DNA from: Acidobacteriaceae bacterium
Lineage (GTDB): Bacteria > Acidobacteriota > Terriglobia > Terriglobales > Acidobacteriaceae
Direction of reading: 5' to 3'
DNA: 6,036 nucleotides
NCBI GenBank assembly: GCA_003168235.1
Contig: PMSZ01000277.1
Span: 1,154 to 7,189, forward strand
This document shows positions 1-5,532 of this stretch, piece after piece (within the stretch, counting starts at the first letter, position 1; every line of letters starts with the position of its first letter). The translations under genes were made by a program, and so were the position numbers. The notes under the pieces were generated by a model. It ran no database searches. It was not told the origin of the DNA and worked only from the letters and a program-made list of their open reading frames with translations.

Positions 1-44
1 GCGAGGGTCTGGTGTTCCGTGAGGCAGTACGCGTACCACGACAT
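1..44 (-). CDS. Start of an unidentified gene cut by the left edge (possibly GvpL/GvpF-like)
   Basis: Only the first 14 codons are in the window; they read MSWYAYCLTEHQTL. The start at 44 is chosen over another ATG at 48 (different frame) because a GGAG at 55-52 lies 7 nt upstream of the first and only 3 nt upstream of the second. The gene lies 266 bp downstream of the kinase on the same strand and seems to have its own promoter (172-200). The WYAYC opening recalls the N-terminal strand of GvpL/GvpF gas-vesicle-type proteins found in soil bacteria. Fourteen residues are far too few to assign a family, so that name is only a hint. What is directly seen is a well-placed ribosome binding site, an ATG and an open frame to the edge. 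Confidence 0.5.
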   Translation of the reverse strand, partial: MSWYAYCLTEHQTL

Positions 45-51
45 GCATTCT

Positions 52-55
52 CTCC
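52..55 (-). promoter_or_regulatory. Ribosome binding site deciding the start at 44
   Basis: The minus strand reads GGAGAGAATGCATG here. The GGAG is 7 nt from the ATG at 44 and 3 nt from the ATG at 48, so the downstream ATG is the better start. This is the best ribosome binding site on the minus strand in this window; the two complete minus-strand genes lack a comparable one. Confidence 0.6.
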
Positions 56-143
56 GAATTGCACCGGGGCTTGGGGCTCCCCTTTAGATTTTTGAACTAG
101 GGTTTGCGTGTCCTACCTGGAAGTTTTGGTTTTTTCGGGTTCT

Positions 144-167
144 TTGAACGCAAAAGGCTGCGTTCAA
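144..167. repeat. Perfect 9-bp inverted repeat with 6-nt loop
   Basis: TTGAACGCA (144-152) is followed after 6 nt by its exact reverse complement TGCGTTCAA (159-167). It lies between the kinase stop and the next gene on the minus strand. No T-run follows on either strand, so it does not look like a standard rho-independent terminator, although it could stop kinase transcription imperfectly. It sits at or just after the transcription start predicted from the candidate promoter at 172-200. It could therefore be an operator or a 5' UTR hairpin. Confidence 0.55.
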
Positions 168-171
168 CCTG

Positions 172-200
172 ATACTACCGCCGGTAGCTCTTATTTGCAA
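172..200 (-). promoter_or_regulatory. Candidate sigma70-type promoter for the gene starting at 44
   Basis: On the minus strand TTGCAA (200-195) is followed after exactly 17 nt by TAGTAT (177-172), a plausible -35/-10 pair. A dyad CTACCG-C-CGGTAG (175-187) fills the end of the spacer and overlaps the -10 box, the usual place for a repressor operator. Transcription would begin near 165 and leave a leader of about 120 nt containing the 144-167 hairpin. This is a sequence match only. Confidence 0.35.
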
Positions 201-206
201 CCTTTC

Positions 207-246
207 TTGAGACAACTGCATCGTTTCTTGTCTAAGTATGTCTCAA
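207..246. repeat. Inverted repeat TTGAGACA...TGTCTCAA with an alternative inner stem
   Basis: TTGAGACA (207-214) and its exact complement TGTCTCAA (239-246) flank 24 nt. Inside, AGACAA (210-215) can pair instead with TTGTCT (228-233). The two stems share the left arm, so they are mutually exclusive. It lies 65-104 nt downstream of the kinase stop, within the 3' end of its transcript if that is not terminated earlier. Function is unknown. Confidence 0.4.
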
Positions 247-310
247 TTTGCTACAAACACGTTTTTGGCGTGCTAGCAGAGGGTTTGCGCGGGGTGTATT
301 TACTGTCGTG

Positions 311-2644
311 CTATTTACGATAGCGCGCGATCAACTGTTGAAATCGCGGGTCCGTCCGCAGCGATGCGAAGTACGGGCTCGAATCGAGCGCCACAAAGTC
401 GTGGAATCCCAATTCGAAGGTCTTCTGCAGCGTGGCGAAAGCCTTCTCTTTGTCGCCGTGAGCCGCGTAGGCCTCGCTTAGAAAGAAATAGTTGATGGCC
501 GACGATTCAGAACTCTTCACCAGGGCCGCGATCGCCTGGTCATAGTCTCCCTGTGCCAGATAGGCCTGTCCCAGGCCGCCGTCTGCCATGGTGCCGTTTG
601 GACTTAATTCCTTTTCGCGCTGGAACGAAGCAATTGCCTCCGCGTAGCGTTTCTGAAGCAGCAGGGCGCGGCCAAGGTGATAGTACGCAGGGACGAACGA
701 CGGTTGCAGACGTAAAGCCTCCCGTGAGGCCTTCTCAGCCATGACGGGATCCGGTGGCTGCTTGTAACAGAGCGCCCATGAGAGCATGTCCCAGGCATGG
801 CCGCTGTTTGGGTTCAGCTCGGTTGCAGTGCGAAACTCGTTGGCTGCGTTAGCAGATTCGTATTTGTCCATCAGGACTGTTCCCAGGGCCACATGCACCT
901 CGGATAATCCCGGATCGATGGCCAGCGCGCGCTGCGCATATTCCTCGGCATTCTGCAAGTGAACCGGCTTCGAGTCGAGATTGCGATAGATTTGCGCTTC
1001 CACCCACGCCAGCCCGGCAAGAGCTAGAGCATAATTCGGGTCGAATTTAAGAGACTCCTCGTAGGACCGGCGCGCCGCTTCCAGCTTCTCCGGTTCATCG
1101 GGATACTGGACCAGCGCCTGACCGCGCAAGAACGCGTCGTAAGCTTGCGGGTTTCCCGTATAGCGATGCTGAATCGCCTCCTCTTCCTTCGGGCTGAGTT
1201 TCAGGTTGAGGGACTGCGCAATCTTCAGAGCCGTCTGCTCCTGCAGCGAAAAAACGTCTTTCATTTCTCCCGTGAAATCGTCGGCCCATACCTGAAATCC
1301 GGAGGTTGAGTCGATCAGTTGTACGTTGATCCGCACCTGATCGCCCGCTTTCCGCACGCTTCCTTCGAGCAGATAGCGGACGCCGAAAGTTTTGCCGATC
1401 TCAGCGGCGCTCTTGTCAGACGTTTTTACTGCCATCACCGAGGAATGCGAAACCACATCGATCCCCTCGATTTTCGCGAGCTTGGTCGTGATCTCATCGG
1501 TCATGCCGTCGCTGAAGTAAGTGCTGTCCGGTTCCGTGCTCAGGTTTTGCAGCGGAAGCACGGCCACCGACGGCTTCGCAGCCACTGCCGCGGCTCCGGA
1601 CGACGACTGTGCCGGAGAATGCTTCTCATACCATGCAATCCCCGCAATCGCGGCCAGCAAGATCACCAGTCCCGCCGCCAACACGATTCCACGCTTCGGT
1701 CGGGCTCCGCCGCGCCCCGTACTTTTCGCTGCACTCGCCGCCATACTTCCCGCCGCAACCGTCCGCGAAGTCTCCGATCCGCGCTGCACCCGCTTCAAAT
1801 CCGCGCGTAACTCCGCCGCCGACTGGTACCGCAGCGTCCTGTCTTTCTCCAGCGATTTTTCCAGAACGTGCTCGAACTCCGCCGGCAGCGCCGGATTCAG
1901 CCGCACCGCCGGAGTCGCTGCCCGATTCATGATCCCGTCGAAGATCACGCCCGTGCTCTCACCGGCAAACGGCAACGCGCCCGTCGCCATCTCGTACAAC
2001 ACCACTCCGAATGAGAATAAGTCCGTGCGTGTGTCCAGTTCCTTCGCTCTCACCTGCTCCGGAGACATGTACGCAATGGTCCCCAGCGTCGAACCGGGAC
2101 TGGTCAAATGCTGCTCGTCGACGGAAGTAATCGTGTTCGCGGATCCTAGCTGATTCGCCGAACTCCCCGCCGGCGTCGCCACCTTCGCCAGCCCGAAATC
2201 CAGCACTTTCGCATGCCCGCGCTTGGTTACAAAAATGTTCGCCGGCTTAATGTCGCGATGGATAATACCCGCCGCGTGCGCCGCATCCAGCGCGTCTGCA
2301 ACTTCAATCGCCGTCGACAGCAGAGTCTCCATCTCCATCGGACGCCCCGCCATCAGATGCTTCAGCGTCACGCCATCCAGAAACTCCATCGCGATGAAGG
2401 CGTGCCCGTCCTGCTCGCCAATGTCATGGATGGTGCAGATATTCGGATGATTCAGGGCAGACGCAGCCTGCGCCTCGCGTTGAAAACGGGCAAGCGCCTG
2501 CGGATCGCGGGCCACGTCATCGGGTAAGAACTTGAGCGCGACAAAACGATGCAGCCGCGTGTCTTCGGCCTTGTAAACAACTCCCATACCCCCGCCGCCG
2601 AGTTTTTCAATAATCCGGTAGTGAGAAATGGTTTCGCCGATCAT
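311..2644 (-). CDS. Transmembrane Ser/Thr protein kinase with TolB-like and TPR sensor region
   Basis: Predicted to phosphorylate Ser/Thr on unknown targets at the inner face of the cytoplasmic membrane. The 777-residue protein starts MIGETISHYRIIEKLGGGGM, typical of the family. The cytoplasmic kinase domain covers about residues 9-285: glycine loop G16-x-G18-x-x-G21, VALK Lys38, likely helix-C Glu57, HRDIKPAN (Asp131, Lys133, Asn136), DFG at 149-151, SPE at 194-196 and DLFSFG Asp208. All catalytic residues are present and it is an RD kinase. A basic RPKR (315-318) precedes one membrane helix (about 319-338). Outside lie a TolB/FlgO-like alpha/beta domain (about 358-485; SVAVLPL, FSDGMTDEI, LLEGSVRK) and about six TPR units (about 500-745). 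An in-frame TAA two codons before the ATG fixes the start as the first possible ATG. There is no clear Shine-Dalgarno. It lies 84 bp downstream of aroDE on the same strand. Ligand and substrates cannot be read from the sequence. Confidence 0.95.
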   Translation of the reverse strand: MIGETISHYRIIEKLGGGGMGVVYKAEDTRLHRFVALKFLPDDVARDPQALARFQREAQAASALNHPNICTIHDIGEQDGHAFIAMEFLDGVTLKHLMAGRPMEMETLLSTAIEVADALDAAHAAGIIHRDIKPANIFVTKRGHAKVLDFGLAKVATPAGSSANQLGSANTITSVDEQHLTSPGSTLGTIAYMSPEQVRAKELDTRTDLFSFGVVLYEMATGALPFAGESTGVIFDGIMNRAATPAVRLNPALPAEFEHVLEKSLEKDRTLRYQSAAELRADLKRVQRGSETSRTVAAGSMAASAAKSTGRGGARPKRGIVLAAGLVILLAAIAGIAWYEKHSPAQSSSGAAAVAAKPSVAVLPLQNLSTEPDSTYFSDGMTDEITTKLAKIEGIDVVSHSSVMAVKTSDKSAAEIGKTFGVRYLLEGSVRKAGDQVRINVQLIDSTSGFQVWADDFTGEMKDVFSLQEQTALKIAQSLNLKLSPKEEEAIQHRYTGNPQAYDAFLRGQALVQYPDEPEKLEAARRSYEESLKFDPNYALALAGLAWVEAQIYRNLDSKPVHLQNAEEYAQRALAIDPGLSEVHVALGTVLMDKYESANAANEFRTATELNPNSGHAWDMLSWALCYKQPPDPVMAEKASREALRLQPSFVPAYYHLGRALLLQKRYAEAIASFQREKELSPNGTMADGGLGQAYLAQGDYDQAIAALVKSSESSAINYFFLSEAYAAHGDKEKAFATLQKTFELGFHDFVALDSSPYFASLRTDPRFQQLIARYRK

Positions 2645-2674
2645 GTTTTAGCCGATCACACTTTTAGCCGACAA
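2631..2674. repeat. Three copies of a 13-14 bp unit across the kinase start codon
   Basis: On the plus strand the units are GTTTCGCCGATCAT (2631-2644), GTTTTAGCCGATCA (2645-2658) and CTTTTAGCCGACAA (2661-2674). The last two share the exact 10-mer TTTTAGCCGA at 2646-2655 and 2662-2671. The first copy contains the ATG and codons 2-5 of the kinase; the other two lie just upstream, where a ribosome binding site would normally be. It may be a slipped-strand duplication of the gene start or a set of regulator or RNA-binding sites. Confidence 0.5.
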
Positions 2675-2728
2675 TGCTTCGCCGCTGCCGGAAAGGTTTT
2701 CTAAATATCAAAGATCGAGGTTTCAGCT
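2645..2728 (-). other. Short gap between aroDE and the kinase
   Basis: These 84 bp hold two of the three repeat units described at 2631-2674. I see no terminator hairpin with a T-run after the aroDE stop, which fits read-through from aroDE into the kinase. A weak promoter-like pair, CTGAAA then 17 nt then TAGAAA (minus strand), is present, but each box matches consensus at only four of six positions. No Shine-Dalgarno is visible before the kinase ATG. Confidence 0.4.
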
Positions 2729-4297
2729 TCAGGCCTTCTGCTGTTTCTGCGCCGCCGCCCGTTCCTGTAACGCGATTGTCACCGCGTGCAGCATGTCGGC
2801 CGCGGGAGCCGGTTTCCCCGTCCAGATCTCAAACTGCCGCGCCGCCTGTTGCACAAACATTTCGATTCCCGGGATGACCGCGATTCCCTTGGCGCGCGCG
2901 ACCTGCAGCAAATGCGTCTCGACCGGGTCGTACACCATGTCGAAGACCACGCGCGCCTGGATCTCCTGATCTTTCAGCGGACAATCGCGCGTGTTCCCCA
3001 TGCCCACCGGTGTCGCATTGATGATCACATCGAACGCAACCTTCCGCAGATCGGCGCGTTTTATGCTGTGCGCTTTCGCCTGGCGAGCCAGCTTCTGTCC
3101 CTTCGCGGAAGTCCGGTTCAAAACCCACACTTCAGCTCCGCGCTCCTTCAGGCCAAACACCGCCGCCCGCGCCGCTCCGCCCGCGCCCAGCACCAGCGCC
3201 TTGGCTTTGTCGATCGTAATCCGCTGCTCCAGCGGACGAAGCACTCCCGCGACATCGGTATTGAATCCGTAAAGCTTGCCTTCCTGCCCGCGTACCACCG
3301 TATTGCACGCGCCCACCTTGGTCGTGTGCGCATCGGTGTTGTCAAGATGCGTAAGAATGGATTGCTTGTACGGCATCGTAATGCTCATTCCATGCAGCGG
3401 AATCCCGCTCACACACTGCATCAGGTCCTTCATCGTCTTGGCATGCAAAGGAAGGTAGACCGCGTTGACGTTCTCGCGCCGCAAGGCCGCGTTCATGATG
3501 ATCGGCGAAAGCGAATGCTCCACCGGATCGCCGGCGACTCCATAGATCCGTGTGGCCGCGTCCACCTGATCGATGCGATAAATGTTGCGCAGGTCCCGCG
3601 CGCTGATCTGCCCCGGCGCTGTCTTAAGATCTTCATTAACCGCGCCAAAAGTAAACACACTGCCCGCGCGCACGCCGAGCACGCGGCTGATAACGCCCTG
3701 TTCTCCCATGCACAGGCCGACCAGCGCATATTTGCCGCTCTGCGCCTGCAAAAATTTCATCATCGCGACATTGTCCGCCAGCGTCGTCGCCGTCCCCACG
3801 ATCTTGTAAAAGTCAGCCGGAATCTTCAGCATTTTTTCCAGCGTCTCGTCGAGATTCCGCGTGGCGCGAAAATCGTGGAATGACAGGATCAGCCCCGCCC
3901 GGCCGCGCAGCCGCGCAATCGCGTCCGGCTTGGCTTTCGCCGCGCTCTGCAGTTCCAGGTCAACGATCAGGCAGCCTGCCGCGTGCGCCTTGGTCAGCAC
4001 TTCCAACTGCGCTGCCAGCGTTCCCTTGAATTTGCCGCCGTTCTCGGCGCGCCGGCACGTGCCCACCGCCGTGATGTACTGGTGGGTCTCAAGAAACCGG
4101 TGGATCTTGGACAGCGCCGCCAGCGGCTGTTTCAGATAATCCAGGCGAAACTCAAGAAAAGGGTTGTCCCGCGCCATCAACTCGGCGATCGCGATCTGGT
4201 CCTCCACCGTATCGCCACTGATGGCCAGGCAAACCCTGGGCAGCCGCTGCGGCAGCAATCGGGTCGCGAGATTAGAAGAAGACAAAGCCAAGGCCAT
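2729..4297 (-). CDS. aroDE: Bifunctional type I 3-dehydroquinate dehydratase / shikimate dehydrogenase
   Basis: A 522-residue cytoplasmic fusion catalysing two successive shikimate steps: 3-dehydroquinate to 3-dehydroshikimate, then NADPH-dependent reduction to shikimate. Residues about 20-240 are a type I (Schiff-base) dehydratase. Expected active-site residues are present: Glu49 and Arg51 (EFRLD), Asp113/Glu115, His141 (SFHDF), the Schiff-base Lys165 (FYKIVGTA), Arg205 (VISR) and Gln230 (APGQIS). Residues about 250-510 are the AroE domain: HSLSP (261-265) for shikimate, catalytic Lys311 (TMPYKQ) and Asp348 (NTD), glycine-rich GAGGAARAA (371-379), NRTSAK (394-399) suggesting NADP, NATPVGM (427-433) and Gln484 near the end. 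Both halves look active. The start MALALSSSN follows an AT-rich leader without a clear Shine-Dalgarno; a promoter candidate lies at 4318-4346. It is divergent from the exported-protein gene and may be co-transcribed with the kinase. Separate aroD and aroE genes are more common in bacteria; fusions are known in plants and some bacteria. Confidence 0.96.
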   Translation of the reverse strand: MALALSSSNLATRLLPQRLPRVCLAISGDTVEDQIAIAELMARDNPFLEFRLDYLKQPLAALSKIHRFLETHQYITAVGTCRRAENGGKFKGTLAAQLEVLTKAHAAGCLIVDLELQSAAKAKPDAIARLRGRAGLILSFHDFRATRNLDETLEKMLKIPADFYKIVGTATTLADNVAMMKFLQAQSGKYALVGLCMGEQGVISRVLGVRAGSVFTFGAVNEDLKTAPGQISARDLRNIYRIDQVDAATRIYGVAGDPVEHSLSPIIMNAALRRENVNAVYLPLHAKTMKDLMQCVSGIPLHGMSITMPYKQSILTHLDNTDAHTTKVGACNTVVRGQEGKLYGFNTDVAGVLRPLEQRITIDKAKALVLGAGGAARAAVFGLKERGAEVWVLNRTSAKGQKLARQAKAHSIKRADLRKVAFDVIINATPVGMGNTRDCPLKDQEIQARVVFDMVYDPVETHLLQVARAKGIAVIPGIEMFVQQAARQFEIWTGKPAPAADMLHAVTIALQERAAAQKQQKA

Positions 4298-4317
4298 TTG
4301 TTTTCAACGTCGGCGCG

Positions 4318-4346
4318 ATATTACAGGGGTGTACGCGCAGATGCAA
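4318..4346 (-). promoter_or_regulatory. Candidate promoter for aroDE
   Basis: On the minus strand TTGCAT (4346-4341) and TAATAT (4323-4318) are 17 nt apart. The -10 match is fair and the -35 keeps only the TTG. Transcription would start near 4311, giving a leader of about 14 nt. That would fit the lack of a visible ribosome binding site before aroDE. Confidence 0.35.
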
Positions 4347-4354
4347 GCCGGGCC

Positions 4355-4373
4355 CCCAAAAGCATACTTTGGG
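4355..4373. repeat. Inverted repeat between the two divergent promoters
   Basis: CCCAAA (4355-4360) and TTTGGG (4368-4373) flank the 7-nt AGCATAC. It lies immediately upstream of the aroDE -35 candidate and about 27 bp upstream of the plus-strand -35 candidate, so one bound protein could affect both genes. No binding protein can be named. Confidence 0.35.
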
Positions 4374-4393
4374 CAAAGGGGCTAAACACCCTC

Positions 4394-4440
4394 GTAACCT
4401 TGACCCCTCCCCTGCCGCTTGTTACTTTTCGGTTGTAACC
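4394..4440 (+). promoter_or_regulatory. Candidate promoter of the exported-protein gene with three GTAAC half-sites
   Basis: TTGACC (4400-4405, five of six consensus matches) is followed after 17 nt by TACTTT (4423-4428), preceded by a TGn extended -10 element at 4420-4422. The -10 itself is weak. GTAACC (4394-4399) abuts the -35, GTTAC (4421-4425) overlaps the -10, and GTAACC (4435-4440) lies at the expected start of transcription. The second and third form an inverted repeat. The leader would be about 75 nt. Confidence 0.4.
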
Positions 4441-4501
4441 CTTGCATTCCGAGAGGGATAGCCGGAGCGGGGCGCCAGCATTCTGGGGTCTGAGGCGATT
4501 C

Positions 4502-4505
4502 GGAG
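4502..4505 (+). promoter_or_regulatory. Ribosome binding site fixing the start at 4511
   Basis: GGAG lies 5 nt before the ATG at 4511. The same frame is open back to an ATG at 4442, but that start lacks a ribosome binding site, would lie almost on the predicted transcription start, and would put 23 polar residues before the signal peptide. Confidence 0.75.
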
Positions 4506-4510
4506 ATAAG

Positions 4511-5479
4511 ATGAAGAAAACAGGATTGTTAGTAGCGTTGATGCTGACGGCGACTTTCGCCGTATCTCAAGTCTCGTCCACCGCAACCACCGCGGTTACG
4601 CCTGAAGCGGACGGTCTCGTCCACACCTCGGTCAATATGCCCTTCGTCCGCTTCCAGACGCCGACCGCGGCCGACATTTATTGCGCTGGATTTCTTACTA
4701 AGGAGCGCGTTCCCGACGCCAATTACGTCAATGGCGGATTGCAGACGCCAACCTCCACTAAGTTCGAGATTGGCGAACTGGTCTACCTCGCCGGAACCGG
4801 CTACCAAGCCGGACAACTCTATTCGGTCGTACGCGAATTGCGCGACATCAACGAGTATGAGATTTATCCCGGACAGAACAAGCTGCTGGCCGCCGCCGGT
4901 CGCCCTTACGGCGAAATCGGCCGAGTGCGCGTCGTTGACACTCGCAACCGCAGCGCCATCGCTACCGTCGAATTCAGTTGCGATCCCATCAATCCGGGAG
5001 ATGTCGTGGTCCCCTTCGTCGAGAAGCCTCCAGTCGCCTTCCATGTGCCCGGCCATTTCGATCGTTTCGCGCCCTCGACCGCAAAGGTGACCGGCCGCGT
5101 CGTTCTGGGCAAGGACTTTGACGGATTCCTCGGCACCGGCATGAAGCTCTACATGAATGTGGGTTCGAACCAGGGCGTGAAAGTTGGAGACTATTTCCGC
5201 GTCGAGCGTTCTTACATCGAAACCCTGCGTGATCCGGTCGATTCGCTCTCCTTCAAAGCGCAAACTTCAGAAGATACCCAGGCGCGCCCTCCGAGTTTTG
5301 AGGCCAATCGCTTCACCAAAACCAAAGGGCCGAACATCCACGTCGCCGATCTGCCGCGCCGCGGCGTCGGAGAAGTCGTGGTCCTCAATGTCACCCCCAC
5401 CGCCTCCTCAGCCATGGTCGTCTTCGCCCTCGAAGATGTCCACGCTGGCGATTCGGTCGTGCTCGACGAGCAGCAGTAA
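4511..5479 (+). CDS. Exported protein of unknown function with two FlgT_C-like beta modules
   Basis: A 322-residue protein starting MKKTGLLVALMLTATFAVSQ: two lysines, a hydrophobic core and a probable signal peptidase I site near AVS-Q (residues 19-20). There is no lipobox cysteine and no second membrane helix, so it is probably periplasmic or loosely surface-attached. The mature part holds two related modules, about 85-169 and 210-319. Each has a stretch ending in 'GQLYSVVRE' or 'GDYFRVERS', a variable insert, then 'GEIGRVRVVD...SAIATVEF...PGDVVVPF' or 'GVGEVVVLNV...SSAMVVFA...AGDSVVLDE'. The second copy (NVGSNQGVKVGDYFRVER) resembles the C-terminal domain of the flagellar/outer-membrane protein FlgT; this is pattern recognition, not a search result. 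Two cysteines, Cys58 (DIYCAG) and Cys157 (EFSCDP), could form a disulphide. It appears monocistronic, with its own promoter candidate and terminator. Its role is not known; I would not call it flagellar, since no flagellar gene is nearby. Confidence 0.85.
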   Translation: MKKTGLLVALMLTATFAVSQVSSTATTAVTPEADGLVHTSVNMPFVRFQTPTAADIYCAGFLTKERVPDANYVNGGLQTPTSTKFEIGELVYLAGTGYQAGQLYSVVRELRDINEYEIYPGQNKLLAAAGRPYGEIGRVRVVDTRNRSAIATVEFSCDPINPGDVVVPFVEKPPVAFHVPGHFDRFAPSTAKVTGRVVLGKDFDGFLGTGMKLYMNVGSNQGVKVGDYFRVERSYIETLRDPVDSLSFKAQTSEDTQARPPSFEANRFTKTKGPNIHVADLPRRGVGEVVVLNVTPTASSAMVVFALEDVHAGDSVVLDEQQ

Positions 5480-5504
5480 GCACAACCAAATTCTGATCGG
5501 AACG

Positions 5505-5532
5505 GGGGAGAGAAATCTCCCCTTTTCCTTTT
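5505..5532 (+). terminator. Strong rho-independent terminator after the exported-protein gene
   Basis: A perfect 7-bp stem GGGGAGA (5505-5511) / TCTCCCC (5516-5522) closes a GAAA loop of the stable GNRA type. It is followed by TTTTCCTTTT (5523-5532). It begins 25 nt after the stop codon and works only in the plus direction, because no T-run follows on the minus strand. An outer 7-bp pairing AGCACAA (5479-5485) / TTGTGCT (5531-5537) encloses the whole hairpin. Confidence 0.9.

Noticed and set aside
250..277. Bulged hairpin GCTA...CACG / CGTG...TAGC as a kinase terminator
   Set aside because: Only two 4-bp segments with a bulge and no T-run on the minus strand; too weak to annotate as a terminator.
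1521..2153. 210-codon plus-strand open frame inside the kinase gene
   Set aside because: It is antisense to a kinase whose catalytic motifs are all intact. Its composition is the serine/alanine/proline-rich kind expected from GC-rich antisense reading.
2786..3883. 365-codon plus-strand open frame opposite aroDE
   Set aside because: Histidine- and arginine-rich translation typical of the antisense of a GC-rich gene, with no recognisable domain; aroDE is complete on the other strand.
4442..4510. Upstream in-frame extension of the exported-protein gene to an ATG at 4442
   Set aside because: It has no ribosome binding site, places polar residues before an obvious signal peptide, and starts almost at the predicted transcription start. 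The ATG at 4511 has a GGAG 5 nt upstream.
4529..5263. 244-codon minus-strand open frame opposite the exported-protein gene
   Set aside because: No recognisable motif. The plus-strand gene has a ribosome site, signal peptide, internal duplication and terminator.
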